A stretch of 64,000 bases of DNA from Paenibacillus sp. SYP-B3998 (GCF_010820665.1 NZ_JAAIKC010000008.1:1-64000); one strand, 5' to 3'; numbered from the stretch's first letter, positions 42,610-52,524 are shown. Numbers and translations are program-made. The notes: generated by a model from the letters alone, not told the origin.

Positions 42610-43929
42610 ATGGAACAATTCAGACTGCCGAAAATTCCGATGCCGAAGCTAGAGCTGCCAAAGGCGATTCAAGAAGTATTGGACGAAGCCGAGGAGAAGC
42701 TGGCTCATCGCCCGAAGCTTTTACAATTATTTAAAAATTGCTTTCCTAACACCTTAGAAACAACGACCAAACTGATGGAGGATGGAACGACCTTCGTTAT
42801 TACCGGGGATATTCCTGCGTCATGGCTGCGTGATTCGGTTGAGCAAGTGATGCATTACGTGCCTTTTGCCAAAAATGATTCTGATCTTCAGCGCATTATT
42901 AGCGGATTGATTAAACGGCATATTCAATATATTCATATTGATCCTTATGCCAACGCATTTAACGAATCAGCCAACGATTGGCATTGGAACAAAGCAGACC
43001 AAACGGATATGTCGCCATGGGTATGGGAGCGGAAGTTTGAGCTTGATTCACTCTGCTTCTCGATGCGCCTCGCATTTGCCTATTGGAAAGAAACGGAGCA
43101 AACGGATATTTTCGATGCTGGTTTCAAAGCGGCCATGCGCAAAATTACCGATTTGTTTAAGACAGAGCAGCATCACTTTGAACAATCCCCTTATCGCTTC
43201 ATCCGGGATAATGGGATTCCTACGGACTCACTGCGCAATAACGGTCTTGGTATGCCAGTGAATTATACAGGAATGGTATGGTCAGGTTTTCGTTCTAGCG
43301 ATGATGCTTGTGATTTCCATTACAACATTCCGGCAAATATGTTCGCGGTTGTTGCGCTGCGTCATATGCAAGAGTTCGCGGAATGGGTGTTCCGTGATAT
43401 GGACTTCTTAAAAGAGCTGAAAGATTTGGAAGCTGATATCGATCATGGTATCCAGTTGTACGGCATTTATCGCCATCCGACATTTGGACCGATCTACGCA
43501 TACGAAACAGACGGCTTCGGCAACTACTGCCTCATGGATGATGCAGGTACGCCAGGAATCATGTCTATTCCTTACCTAGGTTATGTGTCTGCTGACGATC
43601 CAATCTACCAGAACACAAGACGCTTTGCGCTAAGCAAAGAAAATCCGTTCTATTTTGAAGGCAAGGTTGCAAAGGGGATCGGAAGCCCGCATACGCCAAA
43701 CGATTTTATTTGGCATATGGCTTTGTCGATGCAAGGATTGACGGCTTCTACAGCTGAAGAGAAGCTAGCGATGATCGCCATGCTGGAAGCGACCGATGCA
43801 GACACCGGATACATGCATGAAGGTTTTCATGTCGACGATCCATCCATTTTTACAAGAAAATGGTTCGCTTGGTCGAATAGCTTGTTTTCTCAGCTCGTGT
43901 ATAAGGCGATGAAGGAAGGGTTGCTATGA
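42610..43929 (+). CDS. GH125 exo-alpha-1,6-mannosidase
   Basis: A 439-residue cytoplasmic glycoside hydrolase of family 125, whose members invert and remove terminal alpha-1,6-linked mannose. Recognised by DIPASWLRDSVEQVMHYVPF, FNESANDWHWNKADQT, MVWSGFRSSDDACDFHYNIP and near the end DTGYMHEGFHVDDPSIF and FAWSNSLFSQLV. There is no signal peptide, so it acts on imported oligosaccharide. It overlaps the next gene by four bases (ATGA). Confidence 0.93.
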   Translation: MEQFRLPKIPMPKLELPKAIQEVLDEAEEKLAHRPKLLQLFKNCFPNTLETTTKLMEDGTTFVITGDIPASWLRDSVEQVMHYVPFAKNDSDLQRIISGLIKRHIQYIHIDPYANAFNESANDWHWNKADQTDMSPWVWERKFELDSLCFSMRLAFAYWKETEQTDIFDAGFKAAMRKITDLFKTEQHHFEQSPYRFIRDNGIPTDSLRNNGLGMPVNYTGMVWSGFRSSDDACDFHYNIPANMFAVVALRHMQEFAEWVFRDMDFLKELKDLEADIDHGIQLYGIYRHPTFGPIYAYETDGFGNYCLMDDAGTPGIMSIPYLGYVSADDPIYQNTRRFALSKENPFYFEGKVAKGIGSPHTPNDFIWHMALSMQGLTASTAEEKLAMIAMLEATDADTGYMHEGFHVDDPSIFTRKWFAWSNSLFSQLVYKAMKEGLL

Positions 43930-46900
43930 GTCGCCCGATCCTTATTTTCTATGATCCATCCTTTCCAAGCAGCATGGCAGTTGAAGCGCCTAGCGACATA
44001 TTAGCAAAGGATGGGATCGTCGTAGACGCTGACGGGCTAGGCGAGGCGCTGCGAACGGCCGAGGGCGGATGCTTCGTTAATCTGCATGCTCCTTATTTTC
44101 CGAAGTCGGTATGGCCGGAAATCCTTGCGTTTTTGAAGCGAGGCGGCGGGCTGCTGAGCATCGGCGGCGCAGCTTTCAAGCGTCCCGTGCGAAGCGAAGC
44201 GGACGGTTGGCATGTGGAAGCCGAGCAAACGGCCTATCATCAGGAATTGCACATTCATGAAATGCTTCATGTCGAAGCTGCTCCGATTCGCACGTACAAA
44301 GCCCTAGAGACCATCCCACTGCTTAATGGGTATGAATCGTTGTTCCCGATTGCAGATACATGGAACCTAGTGCCTCATACGACTCGCAATAGTGATTTGC
44401 CTCATCAAATGGGTGCAGCAGGCACGATGAGCACGCAAATTCATCCGCTGCTGAAGGGAATAAGTGCGGATGGCCGTGAGGTCGCTGCGCCAGTTGTCCT
44501 TTGGGAAAATTCCCGAGGCGCGTTCGTTGGTTCTCGTTGGATATTTGTAAATGTCTCCTTGCATGCATCATTTTGGCAGGATGGAGGAGCTCAGGCCTTA
44601 CTTGAGTGGGCGGCATTTTGCGCCAAAGGGGTTACTGAGCTTTGGATCAAGCCCAATTATGCAAGCTACGAGGCGGGCGAACACGCCGTATTAACGCTCC
44701 AGACCCAAGTAATGGAACAGAGCGGAGATTCTGCATTATGGACATTCGATCTTACAGTCGAACATGTGGATGGCGTGCAGACGGCATGGACGCATCGTTT
44801 GAAGGCTGAAGTAAATAAAGAGTTTAATGTGCTGCGTATTCATGTACCTGAAGCTATTCAAAGCGGCTTGTACCGTGTGACCTGTAAGGCGGAAGCGGAA
44901 GATGGAGAGATTCGCGTACTCCGTCAGGGCTTTTGGGGACACGACCCTATTTTGCTAGCACAGGGCAATCCAATTACATGTGGCCGAGATTACTTCATCA
45001 AGGATGAACGCCCGCTTCCCGTTGTTGGGATGACGTACATGACCTCTGATGTAGCTCGCAAATTTTTGTTCTTACCTAATGCTGACGTCTGGGATCGAGA
45101 TATGGCCCAAATGGCTAAAGCAGGTATTAACTGGATTCGAACTGGTATTTGGACAGCATACCGTAACGTCATGCAGGTAGATGGGCATGCTTCGGAAGAA
45201 GTCATGAGAGCCATTGATGCCTTCTTTTTAACAGCTAAGAAGCATAATTTGCAGGTGACTTTCACCTTTTTCTCCTTTACACCGGAGACTTGGGAGGGAG
45301 TTAATCCCTATTTGGATCCACAAAGCGTAGAGGCGCAAAAGCGGTTTATCCGCTCAATCGTGTCGCGTCATCGCACGACGACGCATGTGGATTGGGATTT
45401 AATTAATGAACCATCGATGTTTGATCCTGCGCAAATTTTTTCTGACGGCCCCCGCTCTTGTAAGGATGCCTTCGAACAAAAGGCATTTGTGGAGTGGCTT
45501 GAACAGCGTCACGGCAGCATTGAACTCCTACAGGAGCGATGGAATATGTCGCCAGAGCAGCTTCCTAGTTTCGCGGCGGCGACCATTCCTGAAGCGGGAG
45601 AAATTAACTTTGACGTACAGGATATGCATCGGGCGAAGAAAGGAACACGCTGGCTGGACTATTGTTTATTCGCAATGGATATGCATAACCGCTGGGCCAA
45701 AGAGCTTTATGATACGATTAAGGAGCTTTGCCCGGAGCATCTCGTTGTGGTTGGACAGGATGAAGCGCTTGGCGCGCAGCGGCCTTCTCCATTCTTTTAT
45801 CAGGAAGCGGTTGATTATACAACCGTTCATTCTTGGTGGCTGAACGATAACCTTGTTTGGGACGGCATTTTTGCCAAAACGCACAATAAACCTAATGTGA
45901 TTCAAGAAACAGGCATCATGTATGTGGAGACGCCAGATGGACGCGCCAAGCGTTCGGAGCATGAGCTGCGCAGCATGTTGGAGCGTAAATATGCGTATGC
46001 CTTTTCAACGGGTGGCGCTGGGGCTGTTCACTGGATTTGGAACACGAACTTCTATATGGACAATGCCAACGAATCGCATATCGGTGCACTTCGTGCTGAT
46101 GGCACAGAGAAACCGGAGGCAGATGTGTCTTATGCGTTCGGACAATTTATGGGAGAAATCAGAGATTTGTTCCAGGAACGCGAGCTGGAAGATATCGTGG
46201 CGATCTTCCCTTATTCGAATGATCTGTCCAATCGGAAATTAGCTTTCGATGCAACGACTCGCTTGACTAGAGTATTAGCTTACGAAATGAATATGCCGTT
46301 CCGCGGGGCATCGGAATATCACTTGGATGTACTAGAGGATCAACCGCCGAAGCTGATTGTGCTTCCAAGCGCGCATAACATCGATGAACAAGCTTGGAAT
46401 AAGCTTGTGGATATCGTGAAGCACACGGGGGCCATCTTGCTCGCAACAGGGCCGATCAGCCTGGATGCGTATTGGAAGCAAACGCCGCGTTTAACCAATG
46501 AGCTGGGAATAAGTGAACTTCAGAATGTGCGTCGCGAGGAGCTTCTTCATCTGCAAGGAACTGAGCTGCCCGTGTCATTCGGTCAACGCCGCATTGCCCA
46601 AGTGGTCAAAGAGGTGAGGACGGGAAGTGAGGGCGCCTCTTCAGAAGCAGTTACAAGAGGCGATGCTGTTGTTGATGTAGCTCTTGGTAAAGGCAGGCTC
46701 ATTTGGAGTCCACTACCGCTGGAGTTAAACGAACGGACAGATACGATGATGGAGCTTTATCGTTACGCTATCCAAGAGGCTGGCTGTCAAAGTGGGCTGC
46801 ACTGGATTCAAGGCGGCGATATTGCAGGTGTATATGGAAGAAAACTACGCTTTAAGAGCGGTTTTTTATATGTGTTCGTTTCTGAATTTGCTTGGAATGT

Positions 46901-47045
46901 GAAGGTGGAAGTGAAAGATACAGACAGTGATGCCACGTACGCTTTCACGTTAGAGAAGGAGCGGTCTGTGCTCTTTGCAGCAGACTTAGAAGGAAAGCTC
47001 CTCTCTGTTTACCGTCCGCATGAAGTTCATATTGAGAGGAGTTAG
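43926..47045 (+). CDS. Large clan GH-A-like glycoside hydrolase, family unassigned
   Basis: A 1039-residue cytoplasmic enzyme with at least four parts: an N-terminal class-I-glutaminase-like Rossmann domain (to about 230, with LKRGGGLLSIGGAAF), an immunoglobulin-like domain (about 235-345), a TIM barrel (about 355-750) and a C-terminal GATase-like domain (about 770-930). WDLINEPSMFD supplies the likely acid/base Glu495 and VIQETGIMYVE the nucleophile Glu661, spaced as in GH2/GH5/GH42. The order recalls GH42-type enzymes. Placed between two alpha-mannosidases, it may be a beta-mannosidase or beta-galactosidase; the substrate is unknown. Confidence 0.75.
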   Translation: MSRPILIFYDPSFPSSMAVEAPSDILAKDGIVVDADGLGEALRTAEGGCFVNLHAPYFPKSVWPEILAFLKRGGGLLSIGGAAFKRPVRSEADGWHVEAEQTAYHQELHIHEMLHVEAAPIRTYKALETIPLLNGYESLFPIADTWNLVPHTTRNSDLPHQMGAAGTMSTQIHPLLKGISADGREVAAPVVLWENSRGAFVGSRWIFVNVSLHASFWQDGGAQALLEWAAFCAKGVTELWIKPNYASYEAGEHAVLTLQTQVMEQSGDSALWTFDLTVEHVDGVQTAWTHRLKAEVNKEFNVLRIHVPEAIQSGLYRVTCKAEAEDGEIRVLRQGFWGHDPILLAQGNPITCGRDYFIKDERPLPVVGMTYMTSDVARKFLFLPNADVWDRDMAQMAKAGINWIRTGIWTAYRNVMQVDGHASEEVMRAIDAFFLTAKKHNLQVTFTFFSFTPETWEGVNPYLDPQSVEAQKRFIRSIVSRHRTTTHVDWDLINEPSMFDPAQIFSDGPRSCKDAFEQKAFVEWLEQRHGSIELLQERWNMSPEQLPSFAAATIPEAGEINFDVQDMHRAKKGTRWLDYCLFAMDMHNRWAKELYDTIKELCPEHLVVVGQDEALGAQRPSPFFYQEAVDYTTVHSWWLNDNLVWDGIFAKTHNKPNVIQETGIMYVETPDGRAKRSEHELRSMLERKYAYAFSTGGAGAVHWIWNTNFYMDNANESHIGALRADGTEKPEADVSYAFGQFMGEIRDLFQERELEDIVAIFPYSNDLSNRKLAFDATTRLTRVLAYEMNMPFRGASEYHLDVLEDQPPKLIVLPSAHNIDEQAWNKLVDIVKHTGAILLATGPISLDAYWKQTPRLTNELGISELQNVRREELLHLQGTELPVSFGQRRIAQVVKEVRTGSEGASSEAVTRGDAVVDVALGKGRLIWSPLPLELNERTDTMMELYRYAIQEAGCQSGLHWIQGGDIAGVYGRKLRFKSGFLYVFVSEFAWNVKVEVKDTDSDATYAFTLEKERSVLFAADLEGKLLSVYRPHEVHIERS

Positions 47046-47048
47046 GCG

Positions 47049-49784
47049 ATGAATACGAAGAGAACAGCGCATATTATTTCCCACACGCACTGGGATCGAG
47101 AATGGTACTTACCCTATGAGAAGCATCATGTTCGTCTCGTGAAGTTGGTGGACACCTTACTGGATAAGCTGGATAATGACCCGAATTATCGCAGCTTCTA
47201 TTTGGACGGGCAAACGATCATTCTAGAGGACTACCTGCAAGTTAGGCCGGACCAAAAAGATAAACTGGAAAAATATATCCAGGATGGACGTATTTTGATT
47301 GGTCCTTGGTACATTTTGCAGGATGCGTTTCTAACTAGCGGTGAAGCTAATGTGCGTAACATGCAGATCGGGCATCAAGATGCGAGAAAGTACGGGGCTA
47401 TTGCGAAGGTCGGCTATTTCCCTGATACGTTTGGTCTTGTAGGGCAAACGCCGCAATTGATGCAGCAATCAGGCATTACGAATGCCTTATTTGGTCGGGG
47501 CGTCAAGCCAACAGGCTTTAATAATACAGTTTCTGATGGCGATTATGAATCCTCCTTTTCCGAGCTTCTATGGGAAGGACCAGATGGTTCTCAAGTCCTT
47601 GGGGTTCTTTTTGCGAATTGGTATTCGAACGGAAATGAGATTCCTGTGAATCCAGAAGAAGCAAAGGCTTACTGGGAACGCAAGCTGGCGGATGCAGAGA
47701 AATACGCATCGACGGGTGAACTGCTGTTCATGAATGGATGCGATCATCAACCGATTCAGGTTGATTTACCAGAAGCGATTCAAGTCGCTCGCGAGCTTTA
47801 TCCGGATACGACCTTTATCCATTCCAATTTTAACGATTACTTGCAGGCCTTGTGGCGTACATTAGGACACGAACTTTCTACGGTAAAAGGCGAGCTTCGC
47901 AGTCAACGCACCGACGGATGGTCAACGCTTGTGAACACGGCGTCTGCGCGCGTTTATTTGAAGCAAATGAACCAGCTTGGACAAGCGATGCTGGAAAAAG
48001 TGGCCGAACCGCTAGCAGCGATTGCGCATGTTCTTGAAGTTGGAGAAAAATACCCGCATCATTTGTTTACTTACGCTTGGAAAACATTGATGCAGAACCA
48101 TCCGCATGACAGTATTTGCGGCTGTAGCGTGGATGAAGTGCACCGGGAAATGGTGACGCGCTTTGAGAAAAGCAGACATGTCGCCGAAGCAATTGTCGAT
48201 GATAGCAAAGCTGCGATTGCGGAAGCGATCGATACGTCGAGCTTATCTGAAGCAGGCAAGGACGCGCTGCCTGTGGTCGTCTTTAATACTACGGGCTGGG
48301 AGCGTTCTGGTGTTGTTAGTATCGAGGTTGATGCCTTGCGTTTGTATTTCCGTGACGGCTATACGCTAGAAGAAGCGAGTCGTCTTGCGAAAGAAGCGGA
48401 TCTAACGGGGCGCGTGCTTGTTGACACAGAAGGAGCTGTAGTTTCATGTTCGGTGGAAGATCTCGGACTGCAATTCGGTTATGATTTGCCAGACGATAAG
48501 TTCCGTCAGCCGTACATGTGCCGCAAAGTGAAGCTCACCTTCGAAGCGGAGAAGGTTCCTGCGTTAGGATTGAAAACGTATGCGTGGGTTCAAAGCGATT
48601 TGATAACGGAGCAAGCTACGCTGCTTACGGGCGAACGTGTTATAGAAAATGATTCTTTAAAAATCGAAATCGTCGATGATGGCTCATTTACCTTAGTCGA
48701 TAAGAAGAGCGGCCGTATGTACAGCAATTTGGGCGTATATGAGAATACCGGCGATATCGGCAACGAATATATGTACAAACAGCCAGATGGCGAAGCACCA
48801 CGAACAACGCAAGGAGTACCAGCCCAAATTCGTGTTTTAAAGGATACGCCTTATCAGGCAGCTTTTGAAATCATCCACGATTGGGAAATTCCAGTTTCGG
48901 CCGATGAGAAATTGGAGGAAGAGCAGCGCGATTTGGTTTACTTCCCTCACCGGAAAGCACAACGCTCTACTCAGCTCGTGCCTATGAGCATTCGCACAGT
49001 TGTTAGCTTAAGCCGCAGTGGCAAAGGCGTGGAGATTGAAGCTTCATTCAATAACAAAGCCAAAGATCATCGTCTTCGGATGTTGTTTCCAACTGATTTG
49101 ACGACTAGCGTTCATCAGGTGGACTCGATGTTTGAAATTCCACAGCGTGATAATAAACCATCATCCGAATGGGAAAATCCTAGCAATACGCAGCATCAGC
49201 AGGCATTCGTAGATGTCAATGAAGGTGGGGCGGGACTACTCGTTACGAACCTTGGTTTGAATGAGTACGAGGTCCTACAAGACGGACGCAATACAATTGC
49301 GGTTACCTTGCTTCGAGCTGTTGGCGAGCTTGGAGATTGGGGCTTGTTCCCAACACCAGAAGCGCAATGTTTAGGCGAGCACACCGTTCGCATGGAAGTT
49401 ATTGCGTATAGCGAGAATGGCATTCAATCCGGCGCTTACTCACGCGCCTACCAATTCCAAATTCCATGGACGTTGTGTCAAACGGGTCTACACACCGGAC
49501 GTATCTCTCCAGTCTATACACCATTCCAGTGGGAAGGCAGTGATATGGCCTTTTCATCTCTGAAAATGAATGAAGGCACTGGGGATTTACTGCTTCGTTG
49601 GTATAACATGAACGCTCAGCCTACGGAGTTGAAACTTCATGCGCACATCCCGTACTACTATTTCTACAAGAGTACGATACTTGAAGAGCATGGAACACGC
49701 ATCGATGTTGATGCAGAGAGCCAATTGGCTCTGCAGGCAGGACCATGTGAAATTATAACCATCGGAGTTAATCGCTCCCAATAA
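47049..49784 (+). CDS. GH38 alpha-mannosidase
   Basis: A 911-residue retaining alpha-mannosidase of family 38. The zinc site begins with SHTHWDREWYLPYEKH, the nucleophile aspartate lies in GYFPDTFGLVGQTPQLM, and MNGCDHQPIQ and NHPHDSICGCSVDEVHREM complete the active site. The C-terminal half forms the usual beta domains. No signal peptide. It resembles the Firmicutes MngB-like branch; substrates could be alpha-1,2/1,3 mannosides or mannosylglycerate. It starts three bases after the previous gene and ends the operon. Confidence 0.94.
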   Translation: MNTKRTAHIISHTHWDREWYLPYEKHHVRLVKLVDTLLDKLDNDPNYRSFYLDGQTIILEDYLQVRPDQKDKLEKYIQDGRILIGPWYILQDAFLTSGEANVRNMQIGHQDARKYGAIAKVGYFPDTFGLVGQTPQLMQQSGITNALFGRGVKPTGFNNTVSDGDYESSFSELLWEGPDGSQVLGVLFANWYSNGNEIPVNPEEAKAYWERKLADAEKYASTGELLFMNGCDHQPIQVDLPEAIQVARELYPDTTFIHSNFNDYLQALWRTLGHELSTVKGELRSQRTDGWSTLVNTASARVYLKQMNQLGQAMLEKVAEPLAAIAHVLEVGEKYPHHLFTYAWKTLMQNHPHDSICGCSVDEVHREMVTRFEKSRHVAEAIVDDSKAAIAEAIDTSSLSEAGKDALPVVVFNTTGWERSGVVSIEVDALRLYFRDGYTLEEASRLAKEADLTGRVLVDTEGAVVSCSVEDLGLQFGYDLPDDKFRQPYMCRKVKLTFEAEKVPALGLKTYAWVQSDLITEQATLLTGERVIENDSLKIEIVDDGSFTLVDKKSGRMYSNLGVYENTGDIGNEYMYKQPDGEAPRTTQGVPAQIRVLKDTPYQAAFEIIHDWEIPVSADEKLEEEQRDLVYFPHRKAQRSTQLVPMSIRTVVSLSRSGKGVEIEASFNNKAKDHRLRMLFPTDLTTSVHQVDSMFEIPQRDNKPSSEWENPSNTQHQQAFVDVNEGGAGLLVTNLGLNEYEVLQDGRNTIAVTLLRAVGELGDWGLFPTPEAQCLGEHTVRMEVIAYSENGIQSGAYSRAYQFQIPWTLCQTGLHTGRISPVYTPFQWEGSDMAFSSLKMNEGTGDLLLRWYNMNAQPTELKLHAHIPYYYFYKSTILEEHGTRIDVDAESQLALQAGPCEIITIGVNRSQ

Positions 49785-49802
49785 ATGATGCTCATGCCAA
49801 GA

Positions 49803-49838
49803 AACTCTCAAACTGCTCATGCAGGATGAGAGTTTTTT
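49803..49838 (+). terminator. Terminator of the mannoside operon
   Basis: AACTCTCA and TGAGAGTT form a perfect 8-bp stem over a 16-base loop, followed by a T run. Confidence 0.8.
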
Positions 49839-49985
49839 GTGGTTTCATTGGAACTTTGATTTCAATATTTGTTTACGGGGCATTTCTTGCGAGCGCATTC
49901 GACGTCTCTCGACAAGATAGTTTCTTGCGTGGTCGCATAATGTTATAATTAAGTGTAATTTCACACAGGTTAAGGAGAAGCACTC

Positions 49986-50360
49986 ATGTCTGTTTATAAA
50001 ATATTACTTGCGGATGATGAAATCGCCCTTCGATTTCTGTTGACGGAAACACTCTCCGATGAGGGGTGCGAAATTACAGAAGCAGAAGACGGTCAGCAAG
50101 CCATAGACCAACTGCAAAAACAAGCTTACGACCTCGTTATTCTTGATTATATGATGCCTGAACGCACGGGTGTTGAAGTCTGTGAATGGTTACGACAAAG
50201 CGATAACATCAATCGTGACTTACCCGTTATTTTATTGACGGCCAAAGCACTGGATAAGGATAAAGAGAAGGCAAGAGCCGCAGGGGTCACCACCTATATT
50301 GTGAAACCATTCAGTCCTCTACAGCTGTTAGATACGGTTCAACAATTGTTGAAGGGCTGA
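49986..50360 (+). CDS. Single-domain response regulator (lone receiver)
   Basis: A 124-residue protein consisting only of a receiver domain: acidic pair in LLADDEIA, phosphoacceptor D54 in LVILDYMMPERTG, VILLTAKAL and the lysine in TYIVKPFSPLQL. There is no output domain, so it acts through protein contacts, as a phosphate shuttle or sink. It lies 49 bases before the Hpt-REC-GGDEF-REC gene and probably works with it. Shine-Dalgarno AAGGAGAAG. Confidence 0.92.
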   Translation: MSVYKILLADDEIALRFLLTETLSDEGCEITEAEDGQQAIDQLQKQAYDLVILDYMMPERTGVEVCEWLRQSDNINRDLPVILLTAKALDKDKEKARAAGVTTYIVKPFSPLQLLDTVQQLLKG

Positions 50361-50409
50361 TCGTCCGTATAGATTAAGATTTCTTTATTACAAAGGGTGA
50401 TTGTCTGAA

Positions 50410-52164
50410 ATGAACAATGATAAGCAAGAACACATAAAGGACAAGGATTTGGACGCCGATAAAGATGCCAGAATTATGAGGCAAGGACGGAAATTATTCG
50501 TTCGGGAGTTTGACAAACAAATTCAACAGCTTCAGTTGCTTCTTACGACCATTCAATCTTCACCTATATCCGATGATGTGCAGCAATTTTATCGGATTGT
50601 TCATACGGTGAAGGGAAGCGCGCCGATATTCGGCTACCAACGCATTGGTAAGCTAGCGGAAGAGCTAGTTCGGGCTTGGGAGTGGACGCAATCGATTGCC
50701 AAGGGCAGTGAAACTGCTCTCTTGGCTGTAACTCCCCTGGAAGAAAGCGCAGCTTATAGTCAGGATGTTTTACGACAAATGAACATGGAATACGATATTT
50801 GTGTGACTGAACTTCACATGGACGAACAGCAAAGTCCAAGTGGAGGTTCTCTGCTCGGGACGTTAAAGAGTCGACTGCTGCTTGTAGATGACGATGAAGT
50901 GCTAAGGTCCTATTTGACCCGTCGGCTCCAGTTAGATGACTGTGTAGTGGATGAAGCAGCAGATGTGGAATCTGCGGTCAAATTGCTTAGAGAGCATACG
51001 TACGATCTGGTGACACTCGATTTAATGATGCATCCCCAATCAGGTTATGAGCTGTTCGAATTTCTTAAAGAAGATCCAACCTTGAAATGGCTCCCCCTTA
51101 TTGTTCTTTCAGGACGAAATGATTTGCATGATAAGGTTCGATGTTTCCATCTTGGTGCCGATGATTATGTTACGAAGCCTTTTCAATATGAAGAATTAGC
51201 CGCACGGATCTATGGGTTGTTAAAAAGGACAAAAAATTTCGAGCAGCTTGCTTTTCGCGATCCATTGACAGGCGTATTTAATCGGCGTTATTTTGATTTG
51301 CAGATCGGTTTGGAGCTGCAGCGAATCGAGCGCTATCCCGCGCCTATTTCGCTTGTTTTCATCGATATTGATCGATTCAAAAGGATTAATGACGGATTTG
51401 GGCATCATGTCGGGGATTTGGTGCTTCAAGGATTGGCTCACTTGCTGCAAGTTAATTTACGTGCGACTGATTTGTTGGCCCGTTTCGGCGGTGAAGAATT
51501 TGTGATTGCCCTGCCGAATACGACGGCAGCGCAAGCGATGAGGATCGTGCAGCATATACTCGATAAGGCGCGTCAAAATCCTGTCGCGCAGTACGAAGGG
51601 AAACCTTTCTTTGTTACGTTTTCTGCGGGTGTTGCAGAGTGGCAGGCAGGACAATCCGTAGCGGAGTGGATTAGCAAAGCCGATGACGGGATGTATCAAG
51701 CCAAGCAGCAGGGGCGCAATCGCGTAGTAGGTACCCAAGATGATATCTCTACAACCCCATCAAGCAACGGGGCTAGCAGTGCAGACAAGAAGAAACGGCT
51801 GCTTATTGTGGATGACGATTCTATTCTGCGAGCCATCTTAACTTCACAATTGGAGCATTTGCCGATTACAATTACGCATGCTTCTAATGGAGAAGAAGCG
51901 TATCGTTTACTGGAAGAGAGCTCTTACGATGCGTGCATTCTTGATGGCATGATGCCCAAGGTAGATGGCTTTCACTTGCTTGAGAAGCTGAAAAAGAATC
52001 CAAGCATGGCTCAAGGGGATATGAAGATTCTTATGCTCTCAGCCAAGAAGAAGGAAGACGATCTGGTTAGAGGGTTTCAAATGGGGGCGGACGATTATAT
52101 GACGAAGCCGTTCTCATTGGTAGAACTTGAAATTCGAGTCAAGCGTTTGATGAAATTAGCATGA
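50410..52164 (+). CDS. Hpt-REC-GGDEF-REC signalling protein (diguanylate cyclase)
   Basis: A 584-residue soluble protein: Hpt domain at about 20-120 with phosphorylatable H65 (YRIVHTVKGSAPIFGY), first receiver at about 155-270 (LLLVDDDEV, LVTLDLMMHPQSG), GGDEF domain at about 280-445 (DPLTGVFNRRYFD, RFGGEEFVIALP, active-site GGEEF), and a second receiver at about 460-584 (LLIVDDDSI, CILDGMMPKVDG). Phosphate may pass from Hpt to the lone receiver or between its own domains to control c-di-GMP synthesis. ATG 50410 is better spaced from GGGTGA than TTG 50401. No kinase is adjacent. Confidence 0.9.
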   Translation: MNNDKQEHIKDKDLDADKDARIMRQGRKLFVREFDKQIQQLQLLLTTIQSSPISDDVQQFYRIVHTVKGSAPIFGYQRIGKLAEELVRAWEWTQSIAKGSETALLAVTPLEESAAYSQDVLRQMNMEYDICVTELHMDEQQSPSGGSLLGTLKSRLLLVDDDEVLRSYLTRRLQLDDCVVDEAADVESAVKLLREHTYDLVTLDLMMHPQSGYELFEFLKEDPTLKWLPLIVLSGRNDLHDKVRCFHLGADDYVTKPFQYEELAARIYGLLKRTKNFEQLAFRDPLTGVFNRRYFDLQIGLELQRIERYPAPISLVFIDIDRFKRINDGFGHHVGDLVLQGLAHLLQVNLRATDLLARFGGEEFVIALPNTTAAQAMRIVQHILDKARQNPVAQYEGKPFFVTFSAGVAEWQAGQSVAEWISKADDGMYQAKQQGRNRVVGTQDDISTTPSSNGASSADKKKRLLIVDDDSILRAILTSQLEHLPITITHASNGEEAYRLLEESSYDACILDGMMPKVDGFHLLEKLKKNPSMAQGDMKILMLSAKKKEDDLVRGFQMGADDYMTKPFSLVELEIRVKRLMKLA

Positions 52165-52186
52165 GATAGGGCATCTGTAAATTTTA

Positions 52187-52233
52187 GAGAAATAGTGCAT
52201 ATCAAAATTGATATGCACTATTTCTCTTTTTTT
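52187..52233 (+). terminator. Terminator with a perfect 19-bp stem
   Basis: GAGAAATAGTGCATATCAA and its exact complement are separated by two bases only (the real loop opens to about four to six) and followed by seven T. It ends the signalling operon. Confidence 0.85.
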
Positions 52234-52329
52234 GAATTCTGGATGATCTAGGTTACGACATTAAACCATCTTTATCATCTGCCAAAGTCAAAGACATTAG
52301 AGTTTTCTTCTGTTTTTTAACAATTTGTT

Positions 52330-52524
52330 TCAAGTCTTACGATTAGCTTTGCAATTCGATATTCCCAAAACAGCATTCAGTGGACAATAACGAGTCGCTC
52401 CCGTAACAATAGGTGCTATTCCAATAAAGCCCCACCATCTTTTGTAATATGCTCCAGCGAGAATTATAGCGGACCCAATTGTAATTCTTATCAATTGCTC
52501 TGTTTTCCCAACGTTACACTGCAT
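52330..52524 (-). CDS. DUF2892 (YgaP-type) membrane protein
   Basis: A 64-residue inner-membrane protein of the DUF2892 family, with two helices (IRITIGSAIILAGAYY and WWGFIGIAPIVTGATRY) ending in CPLNAVLGISNCK. In E. coli YgaP this domain anchors a rhodanese; here the rhodanese is encoded separately 640 bp away. A clear TTGGAGG precedes the ATG. It diverges from the CstR-like gene and may share the palindromic operator at 52663. Confidence 0.85.
   Translation of the reverse strand: MQCNVGKTEQLIRITIGSAIILAGAYYKRWWGFIGIAPIVTGATRYCPLNAVLGISNCKANRKT

Noticed and set aside
52187-52233. The perfect 19-bp palindrome as a mobile-element end or protein site
   Set aside because: The following T run and its place right after an operon make it an ordinary, if very regular, terminator.
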